This document shows positions 18,965 through 28,541 of a stretch of DNA of 64,000 bases, one piece after another. Position numbers and translations under genes: made by a program. This stretch comes from JARFVT01 sp036677425. Its GTDB lineage: Bacteria > Pseudomonadota > Alphaproteobacteria > UBA8366 > Aestuariispiraceae. The stretch lies in NCBI GenBank assembly GCA_036677425.1, contig JARFVT010000013.1:1302001-1366000 (forward strand). The letters are read 5' to 3'. Under the pieces are notes generated by a model. The model searched no databases and was not told the origin of the DNA. It saw only the letters and a list, made by a program, of their open reading frames with translations. The first letter of the stretch is position 1, and each line of letters starts with the position of its first letter.

Positions 18965-20293
18965 ATGAATGAAAAAAATAATATGAATGCTGAACAGAAT
19001 ATTAAGAAGAAATCTGTTGGTGATATGCTATGCGATGCCCGCATAGAAAAAGATCAAGAGTTAACCAATGTCGCAAGTGTTTTACGTATTCGATTGCCAT
19101 TTTTAGAAGCAATAGAAAATAGCGAATATCACCGCCTACCAGGGACCACATATGCTATTGGCTTTATTCGTGGATATGCTGAGCATCTTGGACTTGATAG
19201 TGCAAAATTAGTGGCACAATTTAAGGTTGAGGCAAACGAGCTAAAACACCGCACCGAATTACATTTTCCCGAACCATTGGTTGGCACCCGCATACCGGGT
19301 GGTGCTATTATTTTTATATGTATCATATTGGCGGGTATTTTTTATGGTGCATGGGCACTGATATTCAACAATGATCAATCGGTTGCTAAATTAATTACCA
19401 CGCTACCCAATAATTTAGCCGCAATGTTTGATGATGATAAAATATCTGATGTAACAAATTCCGATATGCCAAATACTATTGCAACAATAAAAACAACAAA
19501 AGAAAAGCCAGCAATAACCGAGAAAAAAATAGTTGAAACAAAGATCGCAGAGCCAACCATAACAGAAGAAAAAATAGTTGAAACAAAGATCACAGAGCCA
19601 ACCATAACAGAAGAAAAAATAGTTGAAACAAAGATCACAGAGCCAACCATAACAGAAGAAAAAATAGTTGGAACAAAGATCACAGAGCCAACCATAACCG
19701 AAGAAAAAATAGTTGAAACAAAGATCACAGAGCCAACCATAACAGAAGAAAAAATAGTTGGAACAAAGATCACAGAGCCAACCATAACCGAAGAAAAAAT
19801 AGTTGAAACAAAGATCACAAAACCAACCATAACCGAAGAAAAAATAGTTGAAACAAAGATCACAAAACCAACAATAACCGAAGAAAAAATAGTTGAAACA
19901 ATAAAAATAGAACCATTAAAGAAAAAAACAACAGCAGATGATCGTAAAGAAGAAACTATAATAAATAATCCAACAGTTATGACAGAGATCAACCGCCGAC
20001 CTAAGGTGTATGGTATTAATAATATAAATCCCCGTGTTATAATTACCGCAAACACCCCAACATGGGTTGAGATAGCCGAACCATCTGGTGAATTAATATT
20101 AACAAGATTACTTAGCAGTAAAGATAGTTTTAATGTGCCTAATATTAAGGGATTATTATTAATAACTGGCAATGCAGGCGGACTTAATTTTACAGTTGAT
20201 GGAGTTAAAATTCCGCAAATAGGGCCAATTGGTTCTGTTCGTCGCAATATTTCATTAAATGTTGAAGATTTATTAAAAACAAAAATAGATTAG
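18965..20293 (+). CDS. RodZ-like helix-turn-helix / DUF4115 membrane protein with 15-residue repeats
   Basis: Alphaproteobacterial RodZ-like protein: cytoplasmic HTH (GDMLCDARIEKDQELTNVAS, then LRIRLPFLEAIENSEYHRLPG, about 15-80), one membrane helix (GGAIIFICIILAGIFYGAWAL, about 115-136), a long extracytoplasmic linker and a C-terminal DUF4115 domain (ITANTPTWVEIAEPSGELI onwards). RodZ anchors MreB and helps set rod shape. The linker is unusual: eight near-identical 15-residue units (consensus KIVETKITEPTITEE) plus a degenerate ninth. The ATG at 18965 is my choice; a TTG at 18956 and an ATG at 18983 are alternatives, and no strong ribosome site decides. Upstream of ispG, the usual place. Confidence 0.88.
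   Translation: MNEKNNMNAEQNIKKKSVGDMLCDARIEKDQELTNVASVLRIRLPFLEAIENSEYHRLPGTTYAIGFIRGYAEHLGLDSAKLVAQFKVEANELKHRTELHFPEPLVGTRIPGGAIIFICIILAGIFYGAWALIFNNDQSVAKLITTLPNNLAAMFDDDKISDVTNSDMPNTIATIKTTKEKPAITEKKIVETKIAEPTITEEKIVETKITEPTITEEKIVETKITEPTITEEKIVGTKITEPTITEEKIVETKITEPTITEEKIVGTKITEPTITEEKIVETKITKPTITEEKIVETKITKPTITEEKIVETIKIEPLKKKTTADDRKEETIINNPTVMTEINRRPKVYGINNINPRVIITANTPTWVEIAEPSGELILTRLLSSKDSFNVPNIKGLLLITGNAGGLNFTVDGVKIPQIGPIGSVRRNISLNVEDLLKTKID
19526..19885 (+). repeat. Eight tandem 45-bp coding repeats in the RodZ-like gene
   Basis: Eight in-frame 45-bp units, nearly identical at the DNA level (core AGTTGAAACAAAGATCACAG), each coding 15 residues. Variation is limited: Glu/Gly at position 4, Glu/Lys before PTIT. 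Units 4 and 6 share the Gly variant and units 7 and 8 share the Lys variant, which suggests recent duplication of one- and two-unit blocks. Copy number is likely to differ between strains. Confidence 0.95.
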
Positions 20294-20354
20294 CAAGGTA
20301 ACTCACAAAAAATTCTACATCATAGAAATATAAATAAATTAGGAGTTCTGGCCA

Positions 20355-21500
20355 ATGAGCGTCAGACCATATCGTCATATAGAAAAACGTAAATCCCGCC
20401 GCATAATGGTTGGTAATATACCAGTTGGCGATGGAGCACCAATTAGTGTGCAAACGATGACCAATACATTAACCAGCGATATTAAGGCAACGATTGCACA
20501 AATATCCCGCGCCAGTGATGCAGGGGTTGATATAATACGCCTATCATGTCCTGATGAAGAATCGACTGCGGCCTTAAAATATATCACAAAGGAAACATCC
20601 GTACCAATAATTGCCGATATACATTTCCATTATAAACGCGCGATCGAGGCCGCAAAAAATGGCGCGGCTTGTTTGCGGATTAATCCGGGAAATATTGGTA
20701 ATAGCGATCGGGTAAAAGAAGTTGTGGCGGCGGCAAAAGATTATGGCTGTTCCATGCGTATTGGTGTTAATGCTGGTTCATTAGAAAAAAGACTGTTAGA
20801 AAAATATGGCGAGCCATGCCCCGATGCTATGGTCGAAAGCGCCATGGCACATGCAAAAATCCTTGAGGATAATGATTTTTTTAATTTTAAAATATCAGTT
20901 AAAGCATCAGATATATTTTTAAGCTGTGCTGCCTATCAAGGCTTGGCTGAAATTTGCGACTATCCATTACATGTTGGTATTACTGAGGCAGGAGGCCTAC
21001 GCAACGGCACAATAAAATCTGCCATTGGTATCGGTAATTTACTATGGGCAGGAATTGGCGACACTATCCGTGTATCATTATCTGCTGATCCAGTTGAGGA
21101 AGTCAAGGCAGGTTTTGATATTTTAAAATCACTTAATTTACGCCATCGCGGCGTTAATTTAATATCATGCCCATCTTGTGCCAGACAACAATATGATGTC
21201 ATTAAAACTGTCGAAATATTAGAACAACGCCTAGAGCATATCACTACACCGATGAGCGTATCGGTTATTGGTTGCGTGGTTAATGGCCCTGGCGAAGCAC
21301 GTGAAACAGATATTGGTTTTACTGGTGGTGGCAATGATACCCACCAAGTATATATCAATGGCTTGCCCGACCATCGCCTAAAAGATAAAAATATCATTGA
21401 TCATTTGGTTAAATTGATCGAAGAAAAAGCAAAATTGATTGAGGCTGAAATTATCAAGTCTAAATCTAGCGCAACTGATGAAATTTCTATAAATAATTAA
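20355..21500 (+). CDS. ispG: 4-hydroxy-3-methylbut-2-en-1-yl diphosphate synthase
   Basis: Iron-sulfur enzyme of the MEP isoprenoid pathway, turning methylerythritol cyclodiphosphate into HMBPP. 381 residues, bacterial short type. N-terminal TIM barrel (VQTMTNTLTSDIKATIAQI, GNIGNSDRVKEVV) and a C-terminal domain with the [4Fe-4S] ligands in LISCPSCARQQYD and VIGCVVNGPGEA. TAGGAG precedes the ATG. Lies between the RodZ-like gene and hisS. Confidence 0.97.
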   Translation: MSVRPYRHIEKRKSRRIMVGNIPVGDGAPISVQTMTNTLTSDIKATIAQISRASDAGVDIIRLSCPDEESTAALKYITKETSVPIIADIHFHYKRAIEAAKNGAACLRINPGNIGNSDRVKEVVAAAKDYGCSMRIGVNAGSLEKRLLEKYGEPCPDAMVESAMAHAKILEDNDFFNFKISVKASDIFLSCAAYQGLAEICDYPLHVGITEAGGLRNGTIKSAIGIGNLLWAGIGDTIRVSLSADPVEEVKAGFDILKSLNLRHRGVNLISCPSCARQQYDVIKTVEILEQRLEHITTPMSVSVIGCVVNGPGEARETDIGFTGGGNDTHQVYINGLPDHRLKDKNIIDHLVKLIEEKAKLIEAEIIKSKSSATDEISINN

Positions 21501-21501
21501 A

Positions 21502-21525
21502 TAAGTTAATAAGTTAATAAGTTAA
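21502..21525. repeat. Three tandem octamers before hisS
   Basis: TAAGTTAA is repeated three times exactly, starting just after the ispG stop and ending 12 bases before the hisS ATG, next to its AAAGG ribosome site. A change of copy number would alter the ispG-hisS spacing. Confidence 0.7.
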
Positions 21526-21537
21526 AGGCTTAAAAAA

Positions 21538-22782
21538 ATGTCCGATTTAAAACCAGTGCGCGGCACATATGATCTATTGCCAAAATCAATGCGCGCCCAT
21601 CGCCATGTTGTTGATCAATCGATGATGGTAGCTAATTCATTTGGTTTTGATGAAATCGCCACGCCAATTTTTGAATCCAGTAATGTTTTTACCAAAACGC
21701 TAGGCGATACATCCGATGTAGTAACAAAGGAAATGTATAGCTTTGAAGATAAGAGCGGCGATATATTGACATTACGCCCCGAAAATACTGCGGGTGTTGC
21801 ACGGGCTTTTATCACAAATGGATTGCAGCAATCAACACCTTGCAAGTTTTTCTATGCAGGGCCAATGTTTCGCTATGAACGCCCACAAAAAGGTCGCATG
21901 CGGCAATTTCATCAAATTGGCATTGAACTTATTGGATCAAAATTACCATTGGCCGATGTGGAAGTTATTTCGGCAGGCCATGCAATTTTAGAAAAACTAG
22001 GCATCATTGATAAATGTATTTTAGAATTAAACAGCCTTGGTGATAGTGAAAGCAGAATAAAATATCGCGCTGCATTGGTTGAGTATTTCAATGACCATAA
22101 GAATAATTTATCAAGCGAATCACAAAATAGGCTAAAGCTTAACCCATTGCGTATTTTAGATTCTAAAAGCAATGATGATAAAATAATAGTTGAAAATGCA
22201 CCCATATTTGCCGATTATTTAAATGATCAAAGTCTTGATTTTTTTGGGAATGTTAAATCTGGCCTCGATCAAATCGGTATAAATTATAAACTTAATCAAC
22301 GCCTCGTACGTGGGCTTGATTATTATTGTCATACGGCATTTGAATTTACAACTGACCATCTTGGATCACAAGGCGCTGTTATTGCTGGTGGGCGTTATGA
22401 TGGCTTGATTAAACAAATGGGTGGTAATGATACCCCTGCGGTTGGTTGGGCTGGTGGAATTGAACGTTTGGTGATGCTTGTTAATCAAACTCCAGAAGAA
22501 AATCGTTCGGTCGTCTTTGTGCCATTGGGTGATAATGCGGCAATGAAATCATTAAAAATAATGAATGACTTACGTAAATCTGGCATTAGGGCAGAAATAT
22601 CCTTTAGTGGTAATATGAAGAAACGCATGAAATATGCAAATAAAATCAATGCCAATTTTGCAATAATAATTGGTGATGATGAATTGAAAAAAGGCATTGC
22701 CAGTGTTAGAAACCTTGATTCTGGTGATCAGGTTGAAATTAAATTAAGCAATATTTTATCTGCATTAAAAGATACGGGCTGA
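21538..22782 (+). CDS. hisS: Histidine-tRNA ligase
   Basis: Class II aminoacyl-tRNA synthetase charging tRNA-His. 414 residues. Motif 1 region at the start (PVRGTYDLLPKSMRAHRHV), motif 2 FRYERPQKGRMRQFHQIGIE, the HisRS-specific LVRGLDYYCHTAFEF, motif 3 GWAGGIERLVMLV, and a C-terminal anticodon-binding domain. AAAGG precedes the ATG. Five bases separate it from hemA. Confidence 0.97.
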   Translation: MSDLKPVRGTYDLLPKSMRAHRHVVDQSMMVANSFGFDEIATPIFESSNVFTKTLGDTSDVVTKEMYSFEDKSGDILTLRPENTAGVARAFITNGLQQSTPCKFFYAGPMFRYERPQKGRMRQFHQIGIELIGSKLPLADVEVISAGHAILEKLGIIDKCILELNSLGDSESRIKYRAALVEYFNDHKNNLSSESQNRLKLNPLRILDSKSNDDKIIVENAPIFADYLNDQSLDFFGNVKSGLDQIGINYKLNQRLVRGLDYYCHTAFEFTTDHLGSQGAVIAGGRYDGLIKQMGGNDTPAVGWAGGIERLVMLVNQTPEENRSVVFVPLGDNAAMKSLKIMNDLRKSGIRAEISFSGNMKKRMKYANKINANFAIIIGDDELKKGIASVRNLDSGDQVEIKLSNILSALKDTG

Positions 22783-22786
22783 ATAA

Positions 22787-24100
22787 TTGAAAAATGATGA
22801 CTTAACAAAACAACAATTGCATTTTATGGTCATAGGGGCAAATCATCATACGGCCGATGCGAATACACGTGAAAAGCTTTATCTAGATCAAGCCACATGT
22901 CTTTCATTTTTAAATATGCTGCGTGATCAAAATATCTTGCAAGCAGTGATAATTTCCACATGTGATCGCATCGAAATTATATTATGTTGCCATGATATGG
23001 AAGATAGTGCCGTAAAAACACAAAGTTTATTGGCTAAATATTCAGGAATTGCAACATCAAAAATTGCAAAATATCTGTTTAGATATTATGATGATGATGC
23101 AATTTCTCATATATTTGATGTTGCCTGCGCCCTTGATAGCCAAATGATCGGCGAGGCGCAAATATTAGGGCAATTAAAAGATGCGTTTAATTTATCACAT
23201 CAAAATAATATGATTGGCAGTGAATTAAATGATTTTTTCCAAGCAACATACACATTGGCAAAACGAGTACGCAGTCAAACACAAATTGGTGAAGGCGCGG
23301 TTTCAGTCGCCGCTGCCGCAGTAAAAACTGCGCGGGATTTACATGGGGATTTAACAAAAAAATATGGTTTAATAATTGGTTTAGGCGATATTGCCATAAA
23401 TTTACTTGAACAATTTAACTTGTCGGGTATGACCCATTGGATAATGACAGGAACATCAAGGCGAACCGAACGCTTGGCAATTAAACGCGGCTGTCATTTT
23501 ATCCCAATTGCCAATTTAAATAATATTTTAGAAAATATCGATGTAATAATCACGGCTTCTGGCAATGGTCGTTTCATACTTGATATGGAAAATTGTCGCA
23601 AAGCCATAAAGACTCGTAGAAACAAGCCAATTTTAATATTTGATTGCGGTATTCCAGCCGATGCCGATCCAAATATCGATAAACTAAATGCAATTTATAG
23701 ATATAGCTTAGAAGATATAGAATCCTTAGCTGAATATGGTCAAACAGGCCGTGAAGAAGCAGCACAGCAAGCCAAAAATATGGCATATGAAGCCGTTGGC
23801 GATTATCGCCGCCATTTATCAGAACAAGATGGCATACCAGCATTAATCGCCTTGCGCTCTCATTTTGATTTAATCCGCATAAATTTATTAAATGACCATC
23901 CAAATCTTGATGCAAAAGAAGCCACAAGATTATTAATAAATCGTTTATTGCATCAACCTAGTTCGGCAATTAGAATATTAGCAGCCGATGGGGATATGGC
24001 TGATTTTAAAGATATAATAACAATTAATCGTATATTAGAGCAGCTATTTAATATATCTGGTGATATGCCAAAATCAATGGCTGATAAGGAAAAAAAATGA
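22787..24100 (+). CDS. hemA: Glutamyl-tRNA reductase
   Basis: Reduces Glu-tRNA to glutamate-1-semialdehyde, the first step of C5 haem synthesis. 437 residues from a TTG start. Catalytic Cys in ISTCDRIEIIL; substrate site SQMIGEAQILGQLKDAF; NADPH domain IIGLGDIAINL and VIITASGNGRFIL; C-terminal dimerisation helices. Core homology begins at MVIGANHHTADANTREKL, so ATG 22826 is a possible alternative start, but it would sit without a visible ribosome site. The presence of the C5 route is notable because many alphaproteobacteria use ALA synthase instead. Its last four bases overlap prfA (ATGA). Confidence 0.93.
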   Translation: MKNDDLTKQQLHFMVIGANHHTADANTREKLYLDQATCLSFLNMLRDQNILQAVIISTCDRIEIILCCHDMEDSAVKTQSLLAKYSGIATSKIAKYLFRYYDDDAISHIFDVACALDSQMIGEAQILGQLKDAFNLSHQNNMIGSELNDFFQATYTLAKRVRSQTQIGEGAVSVAAAAVKTARDLHGDLTKKYGLIIGLGDIAINLLEQFNLSGMTHWIMTGTSRRTERLAIKRGCHFIPIANLNNILENIDVIITASGNGRFILDMENCRKAIKTRRNKPILIFDCGIPADADPNIDKLNAIYRYSLEDIESLAEYGQTGREEAAQQAKNMAYEAVGDYRRHLSEQDGIPALIALRSHFDLIRINLLNDHPNLDAKEATRLLINRLLHQPSSAIRILAADGDMADFKDIITINRILEQLFNISGDMPKSMADKEKK

Positions 24101-25179
24101 GCTGGAGCGAAAGATTAGATCGAGTTGGCGCACGTCATCAAGAATTATCAGATATGATGGCTTCTGGAACTATCGAGGCATCTGATTTTGCCAATATTGC
24201 CAAAGAATTTTCAGATCTAACACCGATTGTTGAAAAAATAAATGATAAAAAATCTGCAGAGGATGAATTTAGTGATTTAGCTGAATTATTAACCGATAAA
24301 ACAACCGATGCCGATATGAAGTCAATGATCGAAGAAGAGTTTTATGCGCTTAAAGCTCGGATTCCAGAATTAGCAAAAGAATTGCCATTATTGCTTTTAC
24401 CAAAAGATACTGCCGATAAAAAAAATGCAATCTTAGAAATTCGTGCTGGTACTGGTGGTGATGAAGCCGCATTATTTGCCGCTGATCTTTTTCGCATGTA
24501 TCAACGCTATGCACCGCTAAATGGTTGGAAAGTTGAAATTATCGAAGAAAGTAGCAATGATATTGGTGGTTATAATCAGGTTGTGGAATCAATAACTGGT
24601 GATGGTGTATTTGCTAAGCTTAAATATGAATCAGGTGTACATAGGGTGCAACGCGTACCTGAAACTGAAAGCGGTGGACGTATACATACATCGGCTGCCA
24701 CAGTTGCGGTTCTGGCCGAGGCAGATGATGTGGATATTAATATATCAACTACAGATTTACGTATAGATACATACCGTGCCCAAGGTGCAGGCGGGCAACA
24801 TGTCAATACGACCGACAGCGCCGTACGTATAACCCATATCCCTTCTGGTGTCGTAGTGCAATGTCAAGATGGCAGATCACAACATAAAAATAAAGAAAAA
24901 GCCATGCAAGTATTACGTGCCAGACTTTATGAAGCCGAACGCGAACGCATTGCAAGTGAACAAGCCGAAGATCGAAAAGGACAAGTTGGATCTGGTGATA
25001 GATCTGAACGTATACGTACGTATAATTATCCTCAAGGTAGGGTCAGCGACCATCGTATTAACCTTACCCTTTATAAATTGGATAAAATAATGGCGGGTGA
25101 AGGGTTGGAAGAAATAATCGAGGCATTAAGTATTGATGATAAAGCACGCCAATTATCACAAATTAATGAAGATGATTAG
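24097..25179 (+). CDS. prfA: Peptide chain release factor 1
   Basis: Terminates translation at UAA and UAG. 360 residues. GGQ catalytic motif in AQGAGGQHVNTTDSAVR (about residue 230), and the codon-recognition region preceding it. The start overlaps the hemA stop by four bases, and the end overlaps prmC. Its partner methyltransferase is the next gene, as is usual. Confidence 0.97.
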   Translation: MSWSERLDRVGARHQELSDMMASGTIEASDFANIAKEFSDLTPIVEKINDKKSAEDEFSDLAELLTDKTTDADMKSMIEEEFYALKARIPELAKELPLLLLPKDTADKKNAILEIRAGTGGDEAALFAADLFRMYQRYAPLNGWKVEIIEESSNDIGGYNQVVESITGDGVFAKLKYESGVHRVQRVPETESGGRIHTSAATVAVLAEADDVDINISTTDLRIDTYRAQGAGGQHVNTTDSAVRITHIPSGVVVQCQDGRSQHKNKEKAMQVLRARLYEAERERIASEQAEDRKGQVGSGDRSERIRTYNYPQGRVSDHRINLTLYKLDKIMAGEGLEEIIEALSIDDKARQLSQINEDD

Positions 25180-26035
25180 TAATAACAAACAAATACTAGG
25201 CAATTGGTTACCATTTGCCATTGATGCGTTGCAAAATGTAAATATTTCAAACCCAATATTAGAAGCACAATTATTATTATGCCACCATATTAATATGGAT
25301 AGATCATATAAAATTGCCTTTCACGAACATTTAATTGATAACATATATCAATTAAATGAAAGCTTACACCGGCGTATAAACCGTGAACCATTATCGCATA
25401 TAATAGGCAAACGCGAATTTTGGAGCATGGATTTTATTGTTAACAATAAAGTATTAGACCCGCGTGCCGATAGCGAAACATTAATAGAGGCGATATTATC
25501 GCGAGTTATCGATAAAAATGCCAAGATTAACATCATAGATTTTGGCACTGGTTCTGGATGTTTATTAATAGCATTATTGCATGAATTACCCAATTCAACT
25601 GGAATTGGCGTTGATATTTCGCAAGATGCTTTAGTTATTGCAAAATTAAATGCAAAGAACTTAGGATTTATTAATCGTTGTCATTTTATTCAAGCAAATT
25701 GGGAAAATTGCGGAGATAAAATATTTAAAAAGGCAGATGTTATAATTTCTAACCCACCATATATTAAATCTGATGAAATAGATAATTTGCAAATAGAAGT
25801 TAAAAGATTTGAACCTCATATTGCCCTTGATGGCGGCAAAGATGGGCTTATAAACTATCCAATAATAACAAAATTGGCCTTTGAAATATTAAATGATGGC
25901 GGGATATTTGGTTTTGAATTTGCTCAAGGTCAGGATAATAAAGTAACAAAAATTTTATCTGCTAATGGTTTTTTAAATATTATCGCCTATAATGATCTAA
26001 GCGGTATAACACGATGTTTAACCGCAATTAAATAA
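25172..26035 (+). CDS. prmC: Release factor glutamine methyltransferase
   Basis: Methylates the Gln of the release-factor GGQ motif with SAM. About 287 residues. N-terminal helical domain (EAQLLLCHHINMDR), SAM motif IIDFGTGSGCLLIALLHE and the catalytic NPPY in VIISNPPYIKSDEI. I placed the start at ATG 25172, inside the last codons of prfA, because that gives a family-like N-terminus; an in-frame upstream ATG at 25133 would put 39 more bases inside prfA. Translationally coupled to prfA. Confidence 0.95.
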   Translation: MISNNKQILGNWLPFAIDALQNVNISNPILEAQLLLCHHINMDRSYKIAFHEHLIDNIYQLNESLHRRINREPLSHIIGKREFWSMDFIVNNKVLDPRADSETLIEAILSRVIDKNAKINIIDFGTGSGCLLIALLHELPNSTGIGVDISQDALVIAKLNAKNLGFINRCHFIQANWENCGDKIFKKADVIISNPPYIKSDEIDNLQIEVKRFEPHIALDGGKDGLINYPIITKLAFEILNDGGIFGFEFAQGQDNKVTKILSANGFLNIIAYNDLSGITRCLTAIK

Positions 26036-26280
26036 AATCATAAATTTTATGAAAATATTAAAAAAATGCTTGGAATAGTAGAAAAAAACCGCTAGTTTAT
26101 AAATGTGTTGGATATATAATTTTAATATAATAAATTGCCAATTATGGTATTTGTTAATTTTAATTTACCAGCCTCCCGTAAAAAATATTTTACTACCGCC
26201 CCTTTAATTTATATTGGGCAATAGGTTACGGGTTAACCAAACATATATTTATCAAACGCATAAATAAATGCGATAGGAAT

Positions 26281-26775
26281 ATGATGAGACAAAATAACAA
26301 TTCTAATCAACGCCGTGGGCGCAATAATAATAACAACAATCGTAGTCGCGGACGCGGTGGATCTAATTCTTCTGGTGGTAGTCGCCAAAGCTTTGATTCA
26401 AATGGCCCAAGCGTACGCATACGCGGTTCGGCATCACAAATATATGATAAATATGCAGGCCTTGCCCGCGATGCCACCACATCTGGTGACCCTGTTATGG
26501 CAGAAAGCCTTTATCAACATGCCGAACATTATTACCGCATTGCCGCAGAACAAGAGGCACAAAAAGAAGCCAGAAATGCCAGCCGTGTAAATAATAATCG
26601 TGAAAAAAATACCGATGTAAAAAATGATGAAAATGCAACTCAGGAAAAAAATATCGATGATAATGAGATAGTTAAAATTAAATCATCAGCAGAAAATACT
26701 AATGCTGATGATGTTAATGCTGACAATACTGGGGTGAACGAGATTATTGAAGATACAGCGGAAGTCGCCGAATAA
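26281..26775 (+). CDS. DUF4167 domain protein
   Basis: 164-residue protein with a low-complexity N-terminus rich in Asn, Arg and Gly (residues 3-40), then the conserved DUF4167 core with SVRIRGSASQIYDKYAGLAR and DPVMAESLYQHAEHYYRI, and an acidic, Asn-rich tail. The domain is largely confined to alphaproteobacteria and is usually just after prmC, as here. The RGG-like start suggests RNA binding, but function is not established. The 245 bases before it hold no supported gene; a GATAGGAAT ribosome site precedes the ATG. Confidence 0.9.
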   Translation: MMRQNNNSNQRRGRNNNNNNRSRGRGGSNSSGGSRQSFDSNGPSVRIRGSASQIYDKYAGLARDATTSGDPVMAESLYQHAEHYYRIAAEQEAQKEARNASRVNNNREKNTDVKNDENATQEKNIDDNEIVKIKSSAENTNADDVNADNTGVNEIIEDTAEVAE

Positions 26776-26788
26776 TATTTAAAATATA

Positions 26789-27889
26789 TTATACGTTAAA
26801 ACGAAAATGGAAAATATCGCCATCTTTGGTTAAATATTCGCGGCCTTCTAGGCGTAATTTACCCGCTTCTTTTGCACCTTGTTCACCATTATATTCGATA
26901 TAATCATCATATGAAATTGTTTCGCCGCAGATATATCCACGTTCAAAATCAGTATGAATAACACCAGCTGCTTGCGGGGCTTTAAGCCCATCTTTGACTG
27001 TCCATGCTCTGGCTTCTTTTGGACCAATAGTAAAAAATGTTAATTGTTTCAATAATGAAAAACCCGCACGAATAACCCGCGCCAAGCCAGTTTCAGTTAA
27101 GCCAAGATCGCCAAGAAATTCTGCTTTTTCTTCTTCACTATCAAGAATGGCTACTTCTGCTTCGATTGCAGCCGATATAATCACCATGCCCGCGCCGTTA
27201 TCTGCCGCCATTTTTTTTACCATTGCAGTGTAATCATTACCATCTGCCGCTGATTCTTCATCCACATTGCAAATATATAAAATTGGCTTTGATGTTAATA
27301 ATTGCATCATCTTGAATATGGGTTTTTCTTCCTTGGTCAATTCCACCATACGGGCGGGCTTGCCATCTTGTAATAAAACAAGTGCGCGCTGCATTATCTC
27401 CAATTCAATCTGTGCATCCTTATCGCCGCCACGCGATTTTTTATTCATGGCGTGAACTCGTTTTTCAAGGCTTTCCATATCAGCCAGCATTAATTCAGTT
27501 TCAACTATTTCCGCATCACGAACAGGGTCGATTGTATCTTCCACATGTGTTATATTGCCATCATCGAAACAACGCAACACATGGCAAACAGCATCTGTCT
27601 CGCGAATATTTGCCAAAAACTGATTTCCCAGCCCCTCACCTTTAGCAGCACCTTTCACCAACCCAGCAATATCAACAAATTCCAATTGCGGTGGAATTAT
27701 TTTAGCTGAACCAGCAATTTTTGCCAATTTATCCAATCGTTGATCAGGAACAGAAACCTTACCTACATTGGGTTCAATCGTACAGAAAGGATAATTAGCA
27801 GATTCCGCCGATTGTGTTTGTGTTAATGCATTAAAAAGAGTTGATTTGCCAACATTTGGTAGACCAATTATACCACAATTAAAGCCCAT
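26789..27889 (-). CDS. ychF: Ribosome-binding ATPase YchF (Obg family)
   Basis: P-loop protein of the Obg family that prefers ATP and binds ribosomes; linked to stress responses. 366 residues. G1 GLPNVGKSTLFNALT, G3 DIAGLVKGAAKGEGLGN, the NVDE motif (G4) in ICNVDEESA, coiled-coil insertion (about 125-165) and the C-terminal TGS domain with FFTIGPKEARAWTV and HTDFERGYI. Convergent with the DUF4167 gene; last in a run prs-rplY-pth-ychF. Confidence 0.97.
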   Translation of the reverse strand: MGFNCGIIGLPNVGKSTLFNALTQTQSAESANYPFCTIEPNVGKVSVPDQRLDKLAKIAGSAKIIPPQLEFVDIAGLVKGAAKGEGLGNQFLANIRETDAVCHVLRCFDDGNITHVEDTIDPVRDAEIVETELMLADMESLEKRVHAMNKKSRGGDKDAQIELEIMQRALVLLQDGKPARMVELTKEEKPIFKMMQLLTSKPILYICNVDEESAADGNDYTAMVKKMAADNGAGMVIISAAIEAEVAILDSEEEKAEFLGDLGLTETGLARVIRAGFSLLKQLTFFTIGPKEARAWTVKDGLKAPQAAGVIHTDFERGYICGETISYDDYIEYNGEQGAKEAGKLRLEGREYLTKDGDIFHFRFNV

Positions 27890-27950
27890 TTAAATTTCCT
27901 GTCATAGGATTATTTTATTAAAATTACATTTATTCATATTTTACATATTT

Positions 27951-28532
27951 TTATTTTTTAGGTGGATTTTGCAATATGGCCACTTTATTTTGAAAAGCCA
28001 CATGGTCTTTCTCAAATAATATTGGCAAAGATACCGAAAGCGTATCAATAAGCCCATCAATTGACGGTCTCTCTAATTTAGAAAAGTCTGATAAAACATA
28101 GGCTGATACCCTATCACGATCACCAGGATGGCCAATACCGATACGTATACGCCAATAATTTTTATTTACCAAATGGCTATCTAAACTTCGTAATCCATTA
28201 TGACCGCCGTTGCCGCCACCTTGTTTTATTTTTAATTTCGCAGGCACAATATCTAATTCATCATGAAATACAATTATATTATCAGGGGAAATTTTATAAA
28301 AATGCGCCATCTCGCCAACGGCAAGCCCCGATGAATTCATGAAAGTTGACGGTTTTAAAATTAATATTTTTTCGCCACTGATACGACCTTCAGATATCAC
28401 GCCATGAAAGCGTATTTTCCATATGCCAAAACTATGGCGGTGAACAATATCATCCACCGCCATAAAACCAACATTATGCCGATTATTTGCATATTTTAGA
28501 CCAGCATTGCCCAAACCAACGATTAATCGCAT
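27951..28532 (-). CDS. pth: Peptidyl-tRNA hydrolase
   Basis: Frees tRNA from abortive peptidyl-tRNAs. 193 residues. Conserved MRLIVGLGNAGLKYANNRHNVG start with the catalytic His, LKPSTFMNSSG, VFHDELDI and KQGGGNGGHNGLRS. Nine bases after rplY, so read from the same message. Confidence 0.97.
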   Translation of the reverse strand: MRLIVGLGNAGLKYANNRHNVGFMAVDDIVHRHSFGIWKIRFHGVISEGRISGEKILILKPSTFMNSSGLAVGEMAHFYKISPDNIIVFHDELDIVPAKLKIKQGGGNGGHNGLRSLDSHLVNKNYWRIRIGIGHPGDRDRVSAYVLSDFSKLERPSIDGLIDTLSVSLPILFEKDHVAFQNKVAILQNPPKK

Positions 28533-28541
28533 GACAAATAT

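Noticed and set aside
19526..19885. Regular repeats that could suggest a CRISPR array
   Set aside because: Units are directly adjacent with no spacers and are in frame in a real protein.
19375..20247. A 290-codon open frame antisense to the RodZ-like gene
   Set aside because: It is the mirror of the 45-bp coding repeats; low-complexity Val/Ser/Phe product with no family features, while the plus strand has HTH, membrane and DUF4115 domains.
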